Under the pieces are notes generated by a model. The model searched no databases. It was not told the DNA's origin and saw nothing but the letters and a program-made list of their open reading frames with translations. The translations under genes and the position numbers were made by a program. 64,000 bases of DNA from Pyrocephalus nanus (lineage: Eukaryota > Chordata > Aves > Passeriformes > Tyrannidae): contig CM076266.1 of assembly GCA_038380795.1 (NCBI GenBank), positions 12,608,001-12,672,000 on the forward strand, written 5' to 3'. This document shows, piece by piece, positions 13,328 to 24,600 of the stretch; the first letter of the stretch is position 1, and each line of letters opens with the position of its first letter.

Positions 13328-14069
13328 GGGCAGATTCACAGGGTTTCCTGCTGTCAGATATTCTGTTACTTTGCATGAAAGGATCGAAACAATAGCATCT
13401 GAAAATAAGATGTCATACAAAGCAAATGTAACTGCCAGGCACTGCAGGGCAAGTGGAGCCCTTAGTTCTCAAAGTAGCTCCTGCACATAAATTACCATTG
13501 CCAAATGTCTGCAAAGTCCTCTGGTTTCTGGCTGTTGTCATTAGAAGTGTGGATAATTCAGGGATAAATTCAGTATTGTTTGGCTCAGTACTTTGAAGCA
13601 TTTGATTTCAAAGTACTAAAACATGTGTCGCAAGGCTGAAATAGCTACACCAGTTTAAGTAAGATTTATAGGTAGATCAGCTGGGGACAGAATGGGTTAA
13701 AATTGGATGGCAAGATTAATTCATTTTGAGAATAAAAAAGCTGTTACATTCCTTCACCCACATCTTTCCTCAAAAAGTGTTAGCATTCAGTCACAAAATG
13801 AAAAAAAAGATAAACCAAAAGAAAATCCACACAAGAGAAGGAAATGAACTCTGGGAACAGGCAGCAAGGGAAAGGGATAATTAAAAAAATACCACTAAGG
13901 GCTCATCTGAGGATTTGCAAAAAGGAAATGGATTTCACCTGAAGACTTTTTTTACAGATTGAATACTAAAATTTTGCATTGAAATAAATCAATGAGGTCA
14001 TGATCTAAGAAGGAAATTGAAGAGGCCTAAATATATTTAAGTAACTGTTACCTTTCACTTCAAAAAAGC

Positions 14070-14084
14070 TTTTTTTTTTTTTTT
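14070..14084. repeat. Poly(T) run
   Basis: A run of 15 T bases in AT-rich sequence. Confidence 0.75.
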
Positions 14085-15082
14085 AAATATTATTAATAGT
14101 ATTAGTATAGTCTAAAAGTATACTTGTGAGGCTAACAGAAAACAGTTCAACTCTATTGGACCCAGTGGGAAAATATCTAACTTTTAGGACTTTATTTGAA
14201 ACAACAATGAATACAAAACTGTTGGGAGGGAATGGAATAAAGGAGGAATTAACATGAAAGAACAATAACTGTATGTTTCAGGGTATTTTAAAATGAGCTT
14301 TAGAAAAACAATCTTTTTTTAAACACATGCCAGTAGAAGCAAATGCCATTGTGGCAATGAGGAAAACAGGACTAAAAACAATAAACTTCCCACAGGGTTT
14401 GGTTCAGCATGTAGTTTCCTTCTTGTCAACCAAAGCTAAATAAGGGGACTTGATTAGGAAGCATTTGTGGCATATTTATTTTACACAAGAGCCAATGTTT
14501 TGAAATAATATGTGTGAAGTAGCTACATTAGGCATGTTTGCATGTGCTTTTCTGCCAAACATAGCTGCAGTGGAGGGGAAACAAACAAACAAACACAAAA
14601 AGAAAGTCTGCAAGTGCTCAGGGACAGTGTTAGCAGCTTGAGAGGTCTTTTTTAGCCATAAACTTTAGTGAAAGAAAGAGAATGTCATTCTTTTGAATAT
14701 ATTTGTTACAACCTTAACAATGCATCCAAAGGTGTGAGGGGGAGGTATTTGTAAAAAATTGTAGTGTATCCTAGTAAGTGTTTCATGTGCATGAGTATAT
14801 GGGGGAGGAGATTTCTAACACAATAGAAAAATGAAAAAAATATCTTCTCAAACTAGAGCACCCATCCTACTCTGAAATTAAGTTTGCTGTGTGTTCAGAA
14901 GACTGAAGAGAAAATAAGTTGTGTTCTTAGCCAAAGACTACAAAGGCAAAGAGAGTAGTAAATCCTCACCGGTCTATAATAGGTGGTAGAGCTGTTTTAT
15001 TTCTTCCTGGTAATCTATAGGCTTTTATAATTTAACTTCTCAAATTTTCTGCAGCTCTCATTTGCATGAAGCAAAAGGAAAT

Positions 15083-15132
15083 ATATCAGTTTTATATTCT
15101 CTATATAATATCAGTTTTTTATTCTCTTGCCC
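15083..15132. repeat. 25-base tandem duplication
   Basis: Two adjacent AT-rich units both begin ATATCAGTTTT and both contain ATTCTCT, giving a period of 25 bases with a few substitutions. It is a small local duplication. Confidence 0.55.
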
Positions 15133-18132
15133 CATTTCCCTTGCTTTGCAAGTCCAGCTTTCCTTTTCATTTTTTACCCATTTATTAAAATTCATTTTCT
15201 TGGCAGGCCAAACACCATACATGATAAAAATTGAATAAAATCTGTAGCATTTGGTATCTTTTTTTCATCATTTAGATGAAACAGGTAACTTCATAAAAAC
15301 ACAGTGTGAATGTAGCACATATTTAGTAAGTAGAGTTGTGATGAAAAAATTGTCAACATGATGGGCACACAAAAATTCTCTATGGGTATCTTAATAGGGA
15401 CATGACGAGGGACACAAAAGGTCCAGCCCAGTAATCGGTCTCTCACAAAAGTCTATAGGGACACCTGGGGGTGACTGGAGCAAAGGAGGCAGAACTGGTG
15501 ACATTTAACTTAACCTATTTAGTTTTTACATAAATGTCCACACATGGCAAAGAACATAAGGAATAAGACATCACTACCTTTCACTCTAGCTCCCTGCATC
15601 AGATCTCACTCACACAAAGCTCATAAGCTAAGAAAAGATACTCTCATCTCATCCTTTCTGCATTAATCCTAGTTAAATTCCTGTCCCTTGTCCTCAGTGA
15701 TCAGAGTCTGTTTCTGCCTTCAGAATTATTATAAAATTTCCTGCACATTAAGGGTTAATTTTCTTTAGCTAAAGCAGTTCAGAGCAGTCATTGCTTCCCA
15801 ATGGAATTGCTGCTTATAAAGAATACTCCAAATTAAAGATATATCTTTACTGTAGTTCTCCATGTTTGTGCTGTCTAATAAATAACTCAGTGGCAGTGCA
15901 CCTGTCCTGTCAAAAATTGTCTGTTGGAATTCACCAAGGAAAAATCTTTCCTGAATATTTCAGCATCTTGATGTACAACTACCTTTATCTATCCCACACT
16001 GCTCCTCAACTGAATAACCCAAGGGATACCACAGTTATGCCAGGCTGGTGGTGTAACTACTCTGAAGTGTGCACTGCTGGGCTGAGAAATGTGTCAGCAG
16101 AAGAGCTCTGAAAGGAGAGCCTCATGCTAAATGATTCATTACAATAAAGTCAGTTAGTTGGTATGGGCTTCTAAGATAAAATTACTACAAAACCCTGCTC
16201 CCTGCAGACAGGAAAGTGAATGCCAAGTCATACTTTGCAAAGAAAGAAACATTGTCCTAATGCCACACAAATTTAATCCAGTCCATTCTAGATGAGGTAC
16301 CTCTTCAAAGTCTGAAACATTTTATGACAAATTAGAGTGCTTGGATATGTTTAGGTTTTTCCTTTTTTTTTAGGGCTCTAAGCAAATACATTCTATGACT
16401 TTATCTCATTCCTTGCTTTTTATCCTGTGTAGCTAGTCATCACCAAGATATGGACAAGCAAATAAACCTTTGATTCCTGTTCCTTAGTGCATTGTTCACA
16501 GCTGGAAGTCAGAACTGAGCTGGTTTTATCTCAAAATTAAGACTGTCAGGTTCTGGATGTTTCACAGACTGGGTATTTCAGTGGGAGTCAGGCTTTATAG
16601 ACTGCACTGCTGAATCACTAAAACCTTGTGATCTGGCCTAGTTTTCAGTACTGGATTCAAAGAAATATCTCTGCAGCAGAAGCAGAGAGAAGAAGCTATA
16701 GAATTTCAAGGTTACTGTCAGGATTACTTATATCAGAAATATATTCTTTCTCCAAAGCTCTAATATTTGGCAAAAAGAAAAAACAATTTACTCCAAATTA
16801 CCAAAATTAAAGTATATACTTCTTTCCATTTCAACTAATCTATCTAAACCAAATACCTTCTAATCACTGCTCCTCTTTTTTTTCCTATTTTTAAAGATAC
16901 CATAGCCAAGAATATGAAGTACAGAATAACTATCTTGTGTATTGCCGTCAAACATATGGCCATGCTCAGTACATATTCGACTGCAAAATTTAAAACCAAA
17001 AGAACAAATCTGGAGAAGGAAAGAGGTTCTGCCAAGTGATCTGAACACAATTGACTTACACTAGATCAAAACTAGTAACAGCTTCATCTGTGGAGACTGC
17101 TGGCTAAATGACCTAAAACTGAGGCTCACAATCAGGTAACAGAGGATTCAGTTGTTAGCAGCAGAGCCAGAGAATTTCCCCATGTGCACATTCTGAGCTG
17201 GGGTTAGGGTAGCCTTCAGGGAAGGAGGGTTGAGTGACCTTTTCATATTTGCTGCAACTATTAGAGTGCATATGTGGATTTACAGGGGCTCAAATGTCAC
17301 CCACATGCTCTGCAAAACTTCTGGTCTTTGATTCTTCCTCTACACCCTGATTTCTTGAGAAGTATTTCGTATAACAAATAGACAAACATTAGCATAACTT
17401 AAATATGGAGAAAAGACAGTTTTGATGCTGTTGAAGGTTTTTTGCCCACTGGGAACGTGTTATGTAAACAGAAAAGGAGAAATAAAGCTGAAAAGTGTCT
17501 CCCATCAGTATTCTGCATCTGTGAGAGATGTGTGCGGTGTGACAGTCAACAGTAATGGAACGTGATCACTGATGTGCCACGGGAGTAATGAATTCTGTCA
17601 CTTCCCTTGTTGTGCAAGTGCCACAGCTCATTTCTATTCTCTCTGCATTCAGGGGGTATATACTCAGAATCAGCACACATCAGTAAAAAAAAGTTACAAT
17701 TTGTGCCTCATGTGGCCAGATCAGAGGTTGTGGTTGCTGCATGAAAACTCTATTATACAAACAAGTTCGATATATCGAAGATACCTTTGTGGTTATACAC
17801 TGATAAAAATGTTTTTTGAAGGGCAAATAATATGCTCTTGAAAGTTTGGGTTTTTTCCTAAAAATCACAGTCAATTTTCTTTTACGCCTCCTGGAAAAGT
17901 TATGTTAAAATATTTTTCAAGTTACTTTTTGTGATTGTTGAAATATGAAATATATGTGTAAACATATTTGAACAGAAATTTCTCTATAATCAACTGCATT
18001 TTGGAAGGAATAGATTTAATGAATAGAACTCACAACCCAACCATATAATTGATTTATTTAACATCAAATATAGGCTATGAAAAATCTAATCCAACTGGAT
18101 TTAAAGTAGGAGAAACAAACTTTCCTAAAAAG

Positions 18133-18146
18133 CCACAAGAGGGAGT
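18133..18146 (+). promoter_or_regulatory. Weak CTCF-like match
   Basis: CCACAAGAGGGAGT resembles the CTCF core but departs from the consensus at the fifth base, where A replaces C or T, and at the later GGC positions. It is a low-confidence candidate and much weaker than the site at 24433. Confidence 0.15.
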
Positions 18147-21100
18147 AAAGAGTTACTTTAAGAAAATTAAGTTTGTAAAAATGTAAACCCCTGTATGAGC
18201 ATGTATCAAACATGGAGTGAGCAGCAAAGGTAACACAGGCAGAACTGGAAGATGACTCCAGGAACTGTCAGTGCTACTTGGCTTAAGATCATCTTTCAGG
18301 ACTCTAACAGGACTCACAAAACTGAGACGTATTAATTATTCAGTTGATTTTTCCTCACTATTCTGTTTTTAAATAGTGAGAGAATCAGCTTAAATTTATA
18401 CAGATTTTTTTTATTCAAGTTTAGCAATAGCTTTTAAAGGCATCTTTCTTGTCCATCTGTGTAAGGCCAAATTTTGTGTTCTACTACACTGAAAAAGCTT
18501 TTGGTTTGTCTGCACTGAAACATCACAGCAATGCAACCTATATAACAACTGAATCTAAATGCTCAGTTCGTGTTCCAACTTCTCTGTAGGAGAGCTCTAC
18601 CAAGTGATTCCTAAAGGGTTTGGTGAGGGTAGGAGTGAGCTCTGCCAGGATCTTTTCAGTTTCTGAGCTTGAAACCTCTGCTCCCTGCAGGGACTGCTTC
18701 CAAGTGTAGCAGCACTGGGGTCAGCACCACCAGCCTAACTCCACCAGGACCTTCACGCTGCTTCCCTGCAGCCTGGACACAGAGCAGGGATACATGCAAA
18801 CACCACTGAGGTCACTGTGTCACAGGCAAGCAGGTCCTTGGCAAATCCCTGGTGGTGTTCACAAAGTGCCATAGGGATACAGCAGTCAGGCAGGTGCCAG
18901 TGAATGCAGGAGAAATGAGAAAGCAACGTATGGGCCATGCACACAGCACTGCCTTAGAATTACCAGAAGCCTCCCTGAAGCTCTTGCCATAGCAAGGACA
19001 GGAGCAAAGAGGGGTAGACATTAGACTTGCAGTCCCCAAAAGACAAATTTTCCTGCTCTATTTCTTGCCCACTGCCTGGAAGGATCCAGCAGAACCAGTG
19101 CTGTACTAACCAAACTTGATGGTAACACTTCAGGGATGTGAAACAGTCAAAAGTCTTCATCTCTCCATTTGCCTTTCTTAGACATGCTATGCTTTCAGTG
19201 GGTTTGCTATTAATAAAATAAATTAATAAACTTTTTTTACTGAAAGCCTGCAATTTGCAATAGGTTTTGGAATGGTCTGTGGCTTCTGCTGTGCAGTCAG
19301 AAAAAGGTGTTCTCTGGTACTGCTGCTCTGAACTCCCAAGGTATCTTTATCTGGTGTTGTCCTGACCTCAGCCAGAGGAATGGGTTATATAAATCTGCTT
19401 TGCATTGCAGATCTGCTTTGGTCAAAATTTACTTTCAATATAAGATATTAAAGAAAAGGTAACTTATAATGTCAGATGTGTATGGAGTGTCTTCTGGGTA
19501 GTTGTTCTCCCTTTCAAAATTATTTTCTTTCATTTAATTTTTGGTATATAATATAACTATAATTTATAGAGTGTTTCATTCTTGGTGCAGTCCTGAATGA
19601 CTTTTATTTTTTTCAGTGCATTTGCTTTAGCATTAAAGTAGTTGTTGTGCTTTTGTTCATAATCACATCTGAAATAAGTTTTTCCACAATAGGTAAGAAA
19701 ACAGGCTAAAGTGTTTTTCTAGTGGAACTGCTAAATCTCTATGGATGACAACAGCTGTTCTTAGAGCAATTGTTACTCCTAGATCAGCACCTCTCAAGTC
19801 CTGATGACATTTCTGCAGGCTATGTAATATTTTTTTTCTGCTGACTGTGTCTGGGAGCCCAGCTGTGAACGTGTGAGAGAAAGCAATGCTATTGTGTTTC
19901 CACATCCTCCTCATCAACAAGCAAGGGCTGTGTCAGACCCCACTGGTATGCTGCAGTCTGGGAAGGAAATCAAATTTTCAGCACCAAGGTTTCCTAAGGT
20001 GATTATGCAAATCTTGGCTAAGACTACTCAGGAAAAGGAAAAAAAAAAATGTATCCCAGTGTAGAAGCAACAGATGATTATCATTAATTGAATGCATGTA
20101 TTTGGCAACAAGGAAAGATAGTACATACTGTGCTATAACATACCATATGGCTTCCCAGAGAGACTCTTCTGAACATACTAATACTTTGGGAACAACATCA
20201 GACTAAGCAAACACAGAGACATTTTTTTGAGACTTACTGAAAGCTAAATATCCTCATATGAAATTTCTCAGCTTTTAAAACTTGTCTTAAACTCTGCTAA
20301 GTCCTAAAATGCTTTGCTGGCATGCATATTTGATAAAGGTGTCCCATACCCACAACCTGGAACATTAAGGCTCCCTGCAAGATTGCTGTGAGAAGAGGCT
20401 GGAAATCAGCTCAGGAAAGAAGCAGGAAGGTTGCACCAATGAGTGCCTGTGAATTGTGGCTAACTCAGTATAAAGAGTATCAGCTAAGCAACACGTTTAT
20501 TATGCAAACTGTTTGGGGTTGTCTTCTAAGACGATTAACATGGACTTACCTTGGCAAAAAGGGCTACCAGGATTAGTTTTCTCTGTCAGAAAATGTCTTT
20601 CTTTGCAAAGTATGTAACAGGTCACAGGGTGACAAGGTAGCTTACAGACAGACTTGAGTGCTGGAGTAGGAGACAAAGACATGATTTCCCTTCAGCCTGC
20701 AGAGTAGTATGCTCAAGGGAGAAAATTAATGACTGAGGAAGACTTCTGGGACCTTTGTAATGCAACTAACTCCTGTCCATCATATGAGAACAAAAATGGA
20801 ATCAGATATAGGAAAAACCTGAAGATGCCATGTGAAAGCTAATGGACTCGCTTGGAGGAGTTCTTGAAACTGTTAGAGGAGCAACTCTCAAGAGAGACAT
20901 AATTTTGTACAAACCTATCTTGATAAAGCCTGAGAGTAGACTATCTCTTTTACATTTTATTACTCACCTGTAAAATGTGTAATATTTTTCTTTCTCCTAA
21001 TTGCTTTAATTGGCAGAGAGGAACTAATCTGAAGTGGCAGAGTGGATGTTTAATGCTTCCAAGCATGGCCATTCCTGCTGTTCCTCAAACATCTGCACCT

Positions 21101-21455
21101 GACACGCTAATGCTAAGGTTTTGTATCCTTACACCTCTATGGATATCGGTTGTGCATTTACAGAGAAGAGGTTGGCTTTCAAAACCCATTCAATATTCTT
21201 TGTATCTTAATTCTGAAGTACTTAAAACTGTTTATGGAAGAGAGAAGGACTGCACAGGGAGGAGTTCAGAAGATGTTTTGCATTAGTTATCTAAGAGTTC
21301 ACATCTAATGTATGCTAGATTTAACAGAAATATCCTCATATGTAACTTTTAACCATTCACTCTTTTTGACTGTCAGAGAACTATAGGCTTCAGAGCTTCA
21401 GCTTTATTGTTACATAAGAAATATTTTTAAAATATAGGATTTCCCACTCTTATAA

Positions 21456-21932
21456 AATCATAGAATCATAAAATACTTGAATTGGAAGGGACATTTTAAA
21501 GGCCATCTTGTCCAATTTCCCTGTCACTGGCAGGGACATCTTCAAATAGATCAAGTTGTTCAGAGTCCTGTCCAATCTGGGCTTAAATATTTCCAGGGAT
21601 ATGGCATCCACAGCTTCTTTGGGCAGCTTGTTTCAGTGTTTTATCACCCTCACTGTAAAAGACTTCTTATATCTGATCTACTGCTTTCTTTTGTTTTAGA
21701 GCCTTGTCCTATCACTACATGTCCTTGTAAAAAGTCCCTCTCCTGCATTTCTGTAGGTAGAAGATGCAATAAGGTCTTCCTGGACCTTATCCAGATAATC
21801 ATCTTGGTGGCCTCCTCTGGACTCACTCCAGCAGCTCCATATCCTTCTTGCACTGAAGACCCCAGAGGTGGATGCAGCACTCCAGGTGAGGTCTCATGCG
21901 AGTTAAGTAGAAGGGCAAAGGTCATTTTCCTA
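21456..21932 (-). mobile_element. CR1 LINE, longer 5'-truncated copy
   Basis: A CR1 3' region of about 475 bases in minus orientation. The plus strand starts with the terminal-unit block (ATCATAGAATCATAAAATAC) and then follows the usual order. That order is GGAAGGGACAT, a CCCTGTCACTGGCAGGGACAT block, a CAATCTGGGCTTAAATAT block, CAGCTTCTTTGGGCAGC, the CCTTGTCCTATCACTAC block, CCTCCTCTGGACTC and finally the CCAGGTGAGGTCTCA block. The plus-strand open frame of 152 codons across it is an antisense chance ORF within the repeat. It is the longest CR1 piece in the window and reaches upstream toward the end of the lost ORF2. No intact reverse transcriptase is present. Confidence 0.95.
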
Positions 21933-23946
21933 TAGAGTAGGAAGAAAGGATAAATTTTTCATAGTATCAGTTAGAAAATATGACTTTAAAGAACTCATGA
22001 AGATCGTAGTTCTAGGGCTTGCCACGTAAGCAATTAGGTTAAAACAGAAATTTTGCATATTGCACCATTTTTGCAGATAATCTATTTGCAAGTTTCCTGT
22101 TGAGCAATCAGAAATACAAACAAGGAGAAACTGAATCCACACATGCAATAAAAAGAAATTTACTTCCAAAAAAAGCACCATAAAAGAGTTCCCTTTAGTT
22201 TTGCTTGTAGTGGTCTTCCTGTTGAAATTTGCTAGTACTCCAAGTGGAAATGACTGAAATAATTTTGATGTAGTGTTTCCCTCCATCAGTGCCTGCAGTT
22301 TTAAATACAGTGCTTAGAGCATTGTCTTTTAAAAGACAGTCTATTTATTTGCAGTTTGGTGCTGTATATATGATCCAGAATTGTAGACTTATGGGATTTG
22401 TCACAAGCTTTTATTCTGCTTTAATAGTGTGTAAAATGTATGGGGAGAGAGGAGGTGTAGAGGGAAATTTCGGAAATTTCCTAGATAAGAGTCTCTCAGT
22501 GACATAAAAATGGTATAATATGCTCAGCACCATCTAGTTTGTTTTTCCATAGAAAACATGTTAGGACACAGAGAGTGTTATGAATTCTGGCATTGTTTTT
22601 ACAAGTGCAAGAGATTGCATGGAAGTATATTAAGTTTTGAGTTAGGGCCAACGAGGCCTTCTGCTGTTATAAGACTTAGAGTCTGTAAATACAGTAAAGA
22701 AGAGAATTATTTGAGTGCTTTTAAAAATAAGGCTAGGCCAAAAGGATTAATACCAAACATTCCTTGCAGACATTTACGTTGGGGATTTTGGTTCTCTGCG
22801 AGAAAAAAATAAGCGTATATAGATTGATCCAAACCCAAAATTACTGTTCATTGAAACTGAAATAAGAAAAACACTGTCTGGTACACAGGTGAAGAGAATA
22901 AATCTCAAAACCTCATAACCTAAGAAAAAAATCTAGTTGCCAAACTTTACTCAGTCTCTGTCTTCAGCTTCTATAGGATACAAAGGATGTTTTTATAACT
23001 TATGTTTGATGACTATACTGACTTCTGACTTTAATTCTAAGCCAGCCATATGAAGGAAAACAGCCCCACATTTTTACCTTGTCTGTTTATTTCTGTGTGG
23101 TATGATGTAGAACCACTATGTCAAAGTACTTAAAACTCTGTCAAGATAGATACAGCCCAACAGTTACAGGGAATTAACTGTATTGATTAGGGAATTATTT
23201 TTCTCAGGAAATAGCACAGGAAACAACTCTATAAACTGCCAGTATTGTTCAAGGTTTATTGAAACATTACCAGTGTAATCCCTCTGAATCAGCAGCTGTG
23301 ACTGTGCCCAAATGCTGAGGGGAAAAGCTGTGATGATGTAGTAGCATGAAGGACTGTTCATCTCTTAACCCTTAGGTTTCAAATATGCTTCATCATAATA
23401 GGCCATAAATATGTGTATTGCTCCCTGCCACTGGCTCCTAAACACAAGGTTTAATCACACGCACCTCACATTTTACAGAGAGGCAGGCAAGACAGCAAAA
23501 TCTGCTCTATCCATAGTGCATCTACTTCCCTGCAGCACAGCTTTTGCTGAATTTTAAAGCTTGCACCCCATACAGCTGGGGAAATGCTTGTGCTATGCAA
23601 GTGGAAATGGTGACCAACAGATATTCACTCACAAAACCCTTCAGGAGGTACTCAGTGTTGGCAGAGCTCTTCTGCCTCTATTGCAGAAATTGACTGCCTT
23701 GGCCCAGAAAGAAAAGTTTTAACTCAGCTGACCTCTGCCACAGGTTCCTCTTGCTCCTAAAGTCACTTAACAGTTCTCATGTAAATACATAGTATTCTTT
23801 CTGAGAAAAGAAGTCACATCAACATGGAAAAAAAATACTGTTTAATTGACATGCCACCTTAATTTATAGCCTGTGGGATAATGGTGACAAACAGAAGCAA
23901 ACTGGTTTGGTGTAGGTGAAATGGTGGTGCCTATATTAGGTGTTGC

Positions 23947-23977
<31 letters not shown>

Positions 23978-24190
23978 TAACATAATTTTTGCCATTAATA
24001 ATTGATTCAATTACTGGTCAGAATCACATGTTTTCTTTAGTAATTTCTTAAAAACCCGGGTTTTATTTTGAGCCTATCTCTTTACAGCACATGAGTGTAG
24101 TATCTGAAATATACTATTTTACAGGGGTTGTGTGAAGTTACCTACCAAGAAAACCACAGTTTCCTTAGCAGAATCAAGTGCTATACTCAG
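21933..24190. other. AT-rich unique sequence, no gene recognised
   Basis: No assignable gene. A strong minus-strand splice-acceptor-like sequence lies at 22920-22937, reading down to an exon-like open frame at 22777-22919. Another good minus-strand acceptor-like sequence ends near 23803. A 27-base A run occupies 23947-23973. The acceptors matter only if the minus-strand exon candidate at 24368-24557 is real. Confidence 0.5.
23947..23973. repeat. Poly(A) run of 27
   Basis: An uninterrupted A homopolymer and the longest A run in the window. No retroposed gene or SINE body is recognisable immediately upstream. Confidence 0.85.
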
Positions 24191-24300
24191 CCAAAAACAA
24201 AAAAAACAAACAAACAAAAAACCACCAACAACAAAAAAACACACAAAAAACCCAAACAAAAAAAAAAAACAACCCAAAACAAACAAACAAACAAAAAAAC
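24191..24300. repeat. (CAAA)n-like A/C low-complexity tract
   Basis: About 110 bases of A and C only, built of CAAA, CAAAA and ACC units. It sits directly beside the regulatory or exon patch at 24315-24600 and gives a lysine/threonine-rich chance ORF on the plus strand. Confidence 0.88.
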
Positions 24301-24367
24301 TCCACTAGTAAAAGTTATAAGAAACGTGTTTTTATGATTCTTATCATAAAGTCATGGTGATACTTAC

Positions 24368-24557
24368 CTCTCACATAAAGACAACACTGTATGGACACAG
24401 ACTGTGCCTTCAGAAACTGTACATTTGGGACACCACTAGATGGCACTAAATACGTGTAAATAGAGCCAGGTGTGTGATAGGCGACGTAATTCTTGACGTC
24501 ATCTTCCGGAAGGACTGAAGGGGCTTGTGACGTCGGTATAAAACAGTCCTGTGTCAT
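24368..24557 (-). CDS. Candidate first coding exon of an unrecognised gene
   Basis: On the minus strand an ATG at 24557-24555, with A at -3, opens a frame of 63 codons. The frame runs without a stop into GAGAG|GTAAGTAT, a near-perfect splice donor whose GT is at 24367-24366. The exon would end in phase 1. The frame is open for about 17 more codons upstream until a TGA. The peptide starts MTQDCFIPTSQ, has an acidic PEDD near residue 17 and is fairly balanced in composition. I recognise no family and see no signal peptide or membrane segment. Several CpGs survive in the exon (GACGTC, ACG and GTCGCC codons), while the flanks have nearly none, as expected of coding or promoter DNA. A possible partner exon lies at 22777-22919, where the splice phases agree, but that joint is speculative. 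The alternative is that the patch is a plus-strand promoter and the frame is chance. Confidence 0.3.
24433..24447 (+). promoter_or_regulatory. Predicted CTCF binding site
   Basis: CCACTAGATGGCACT satisfies every position of the vertebrate CTCF core CCASYAGRKGGCRSY. With eight fixed and seven two-fold positions, such a match is not expected by chance in a window this size. CTCF binding organises chromatin loops and insulates domains. Whether this site is occupied cannot be seen from sequence. It sits about 60 bases upstream of the CRE/ETS/TATA cluster. Confidence 0.55.
24482..24543 (+). promoter_or_regulatory. Compact CRE/ETS/TATA promoter-like cluster
   Basis: Within 62 bases lie a CGACGTAAT site (a CREB/ATF or C/EBP-like half site), a perfect cAMP response element TGACGTCA (24494-24501) and a palindromic ETS site CTTCCGGAAG (24503-24512). 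They are followed by a second CRE, TGACGTCG (24528-24535), and TATAAAA (24537-24543). A CRE just upstream of a TATA box is the usual layout of cAMP-inducible vertebrate promoters. If used, transcription would start on the plus strand near 24562-24573, just before a pyrimidine-rich tract. CpGs cluster here while the surroundings lack them. No downstream coding sequence is evident on the plus strand, so any product would be a non-coding RNA or a distant spliced gene. The minus-strand reading frame through the same bases is the competing explanation. Confidence 0.4.
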
Positions 24558-24600
24558 AGTGGTGCTCTCGTTTACTTTTTTTCTTTTCTTTCCATTTTTT

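Larger units (their letters stand above)
11425..21455. other. AT-rich unique sequence, no gene recognised
   Basis: About 10 kb without a recognisable gene. It contains homopolymers (13301-13321, 14070-14084), a 25-base tandem duplication near 15083-15132 and a weak CTCF-like match at 18133-18146. The part around 18600-19100 is somewhat richer in G and C and gives several overlapping open frames on the minus strand, but none matches a family I know. The frames overlap one another, which suggests composition rather than coding. Confidence 0.55.

Noticed and set aside
21477..21935. 152-codon plus-strand open frame
   Set aside because: It lies entirely within the antisense strand of a CR1 3' region, so the open frame is a property of the repeat.
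24128..24360. Lysine/asparagine/threonine-rich open frames
   Set aside because: They are translations of the A/C low-complexity tract at 24191-24300.
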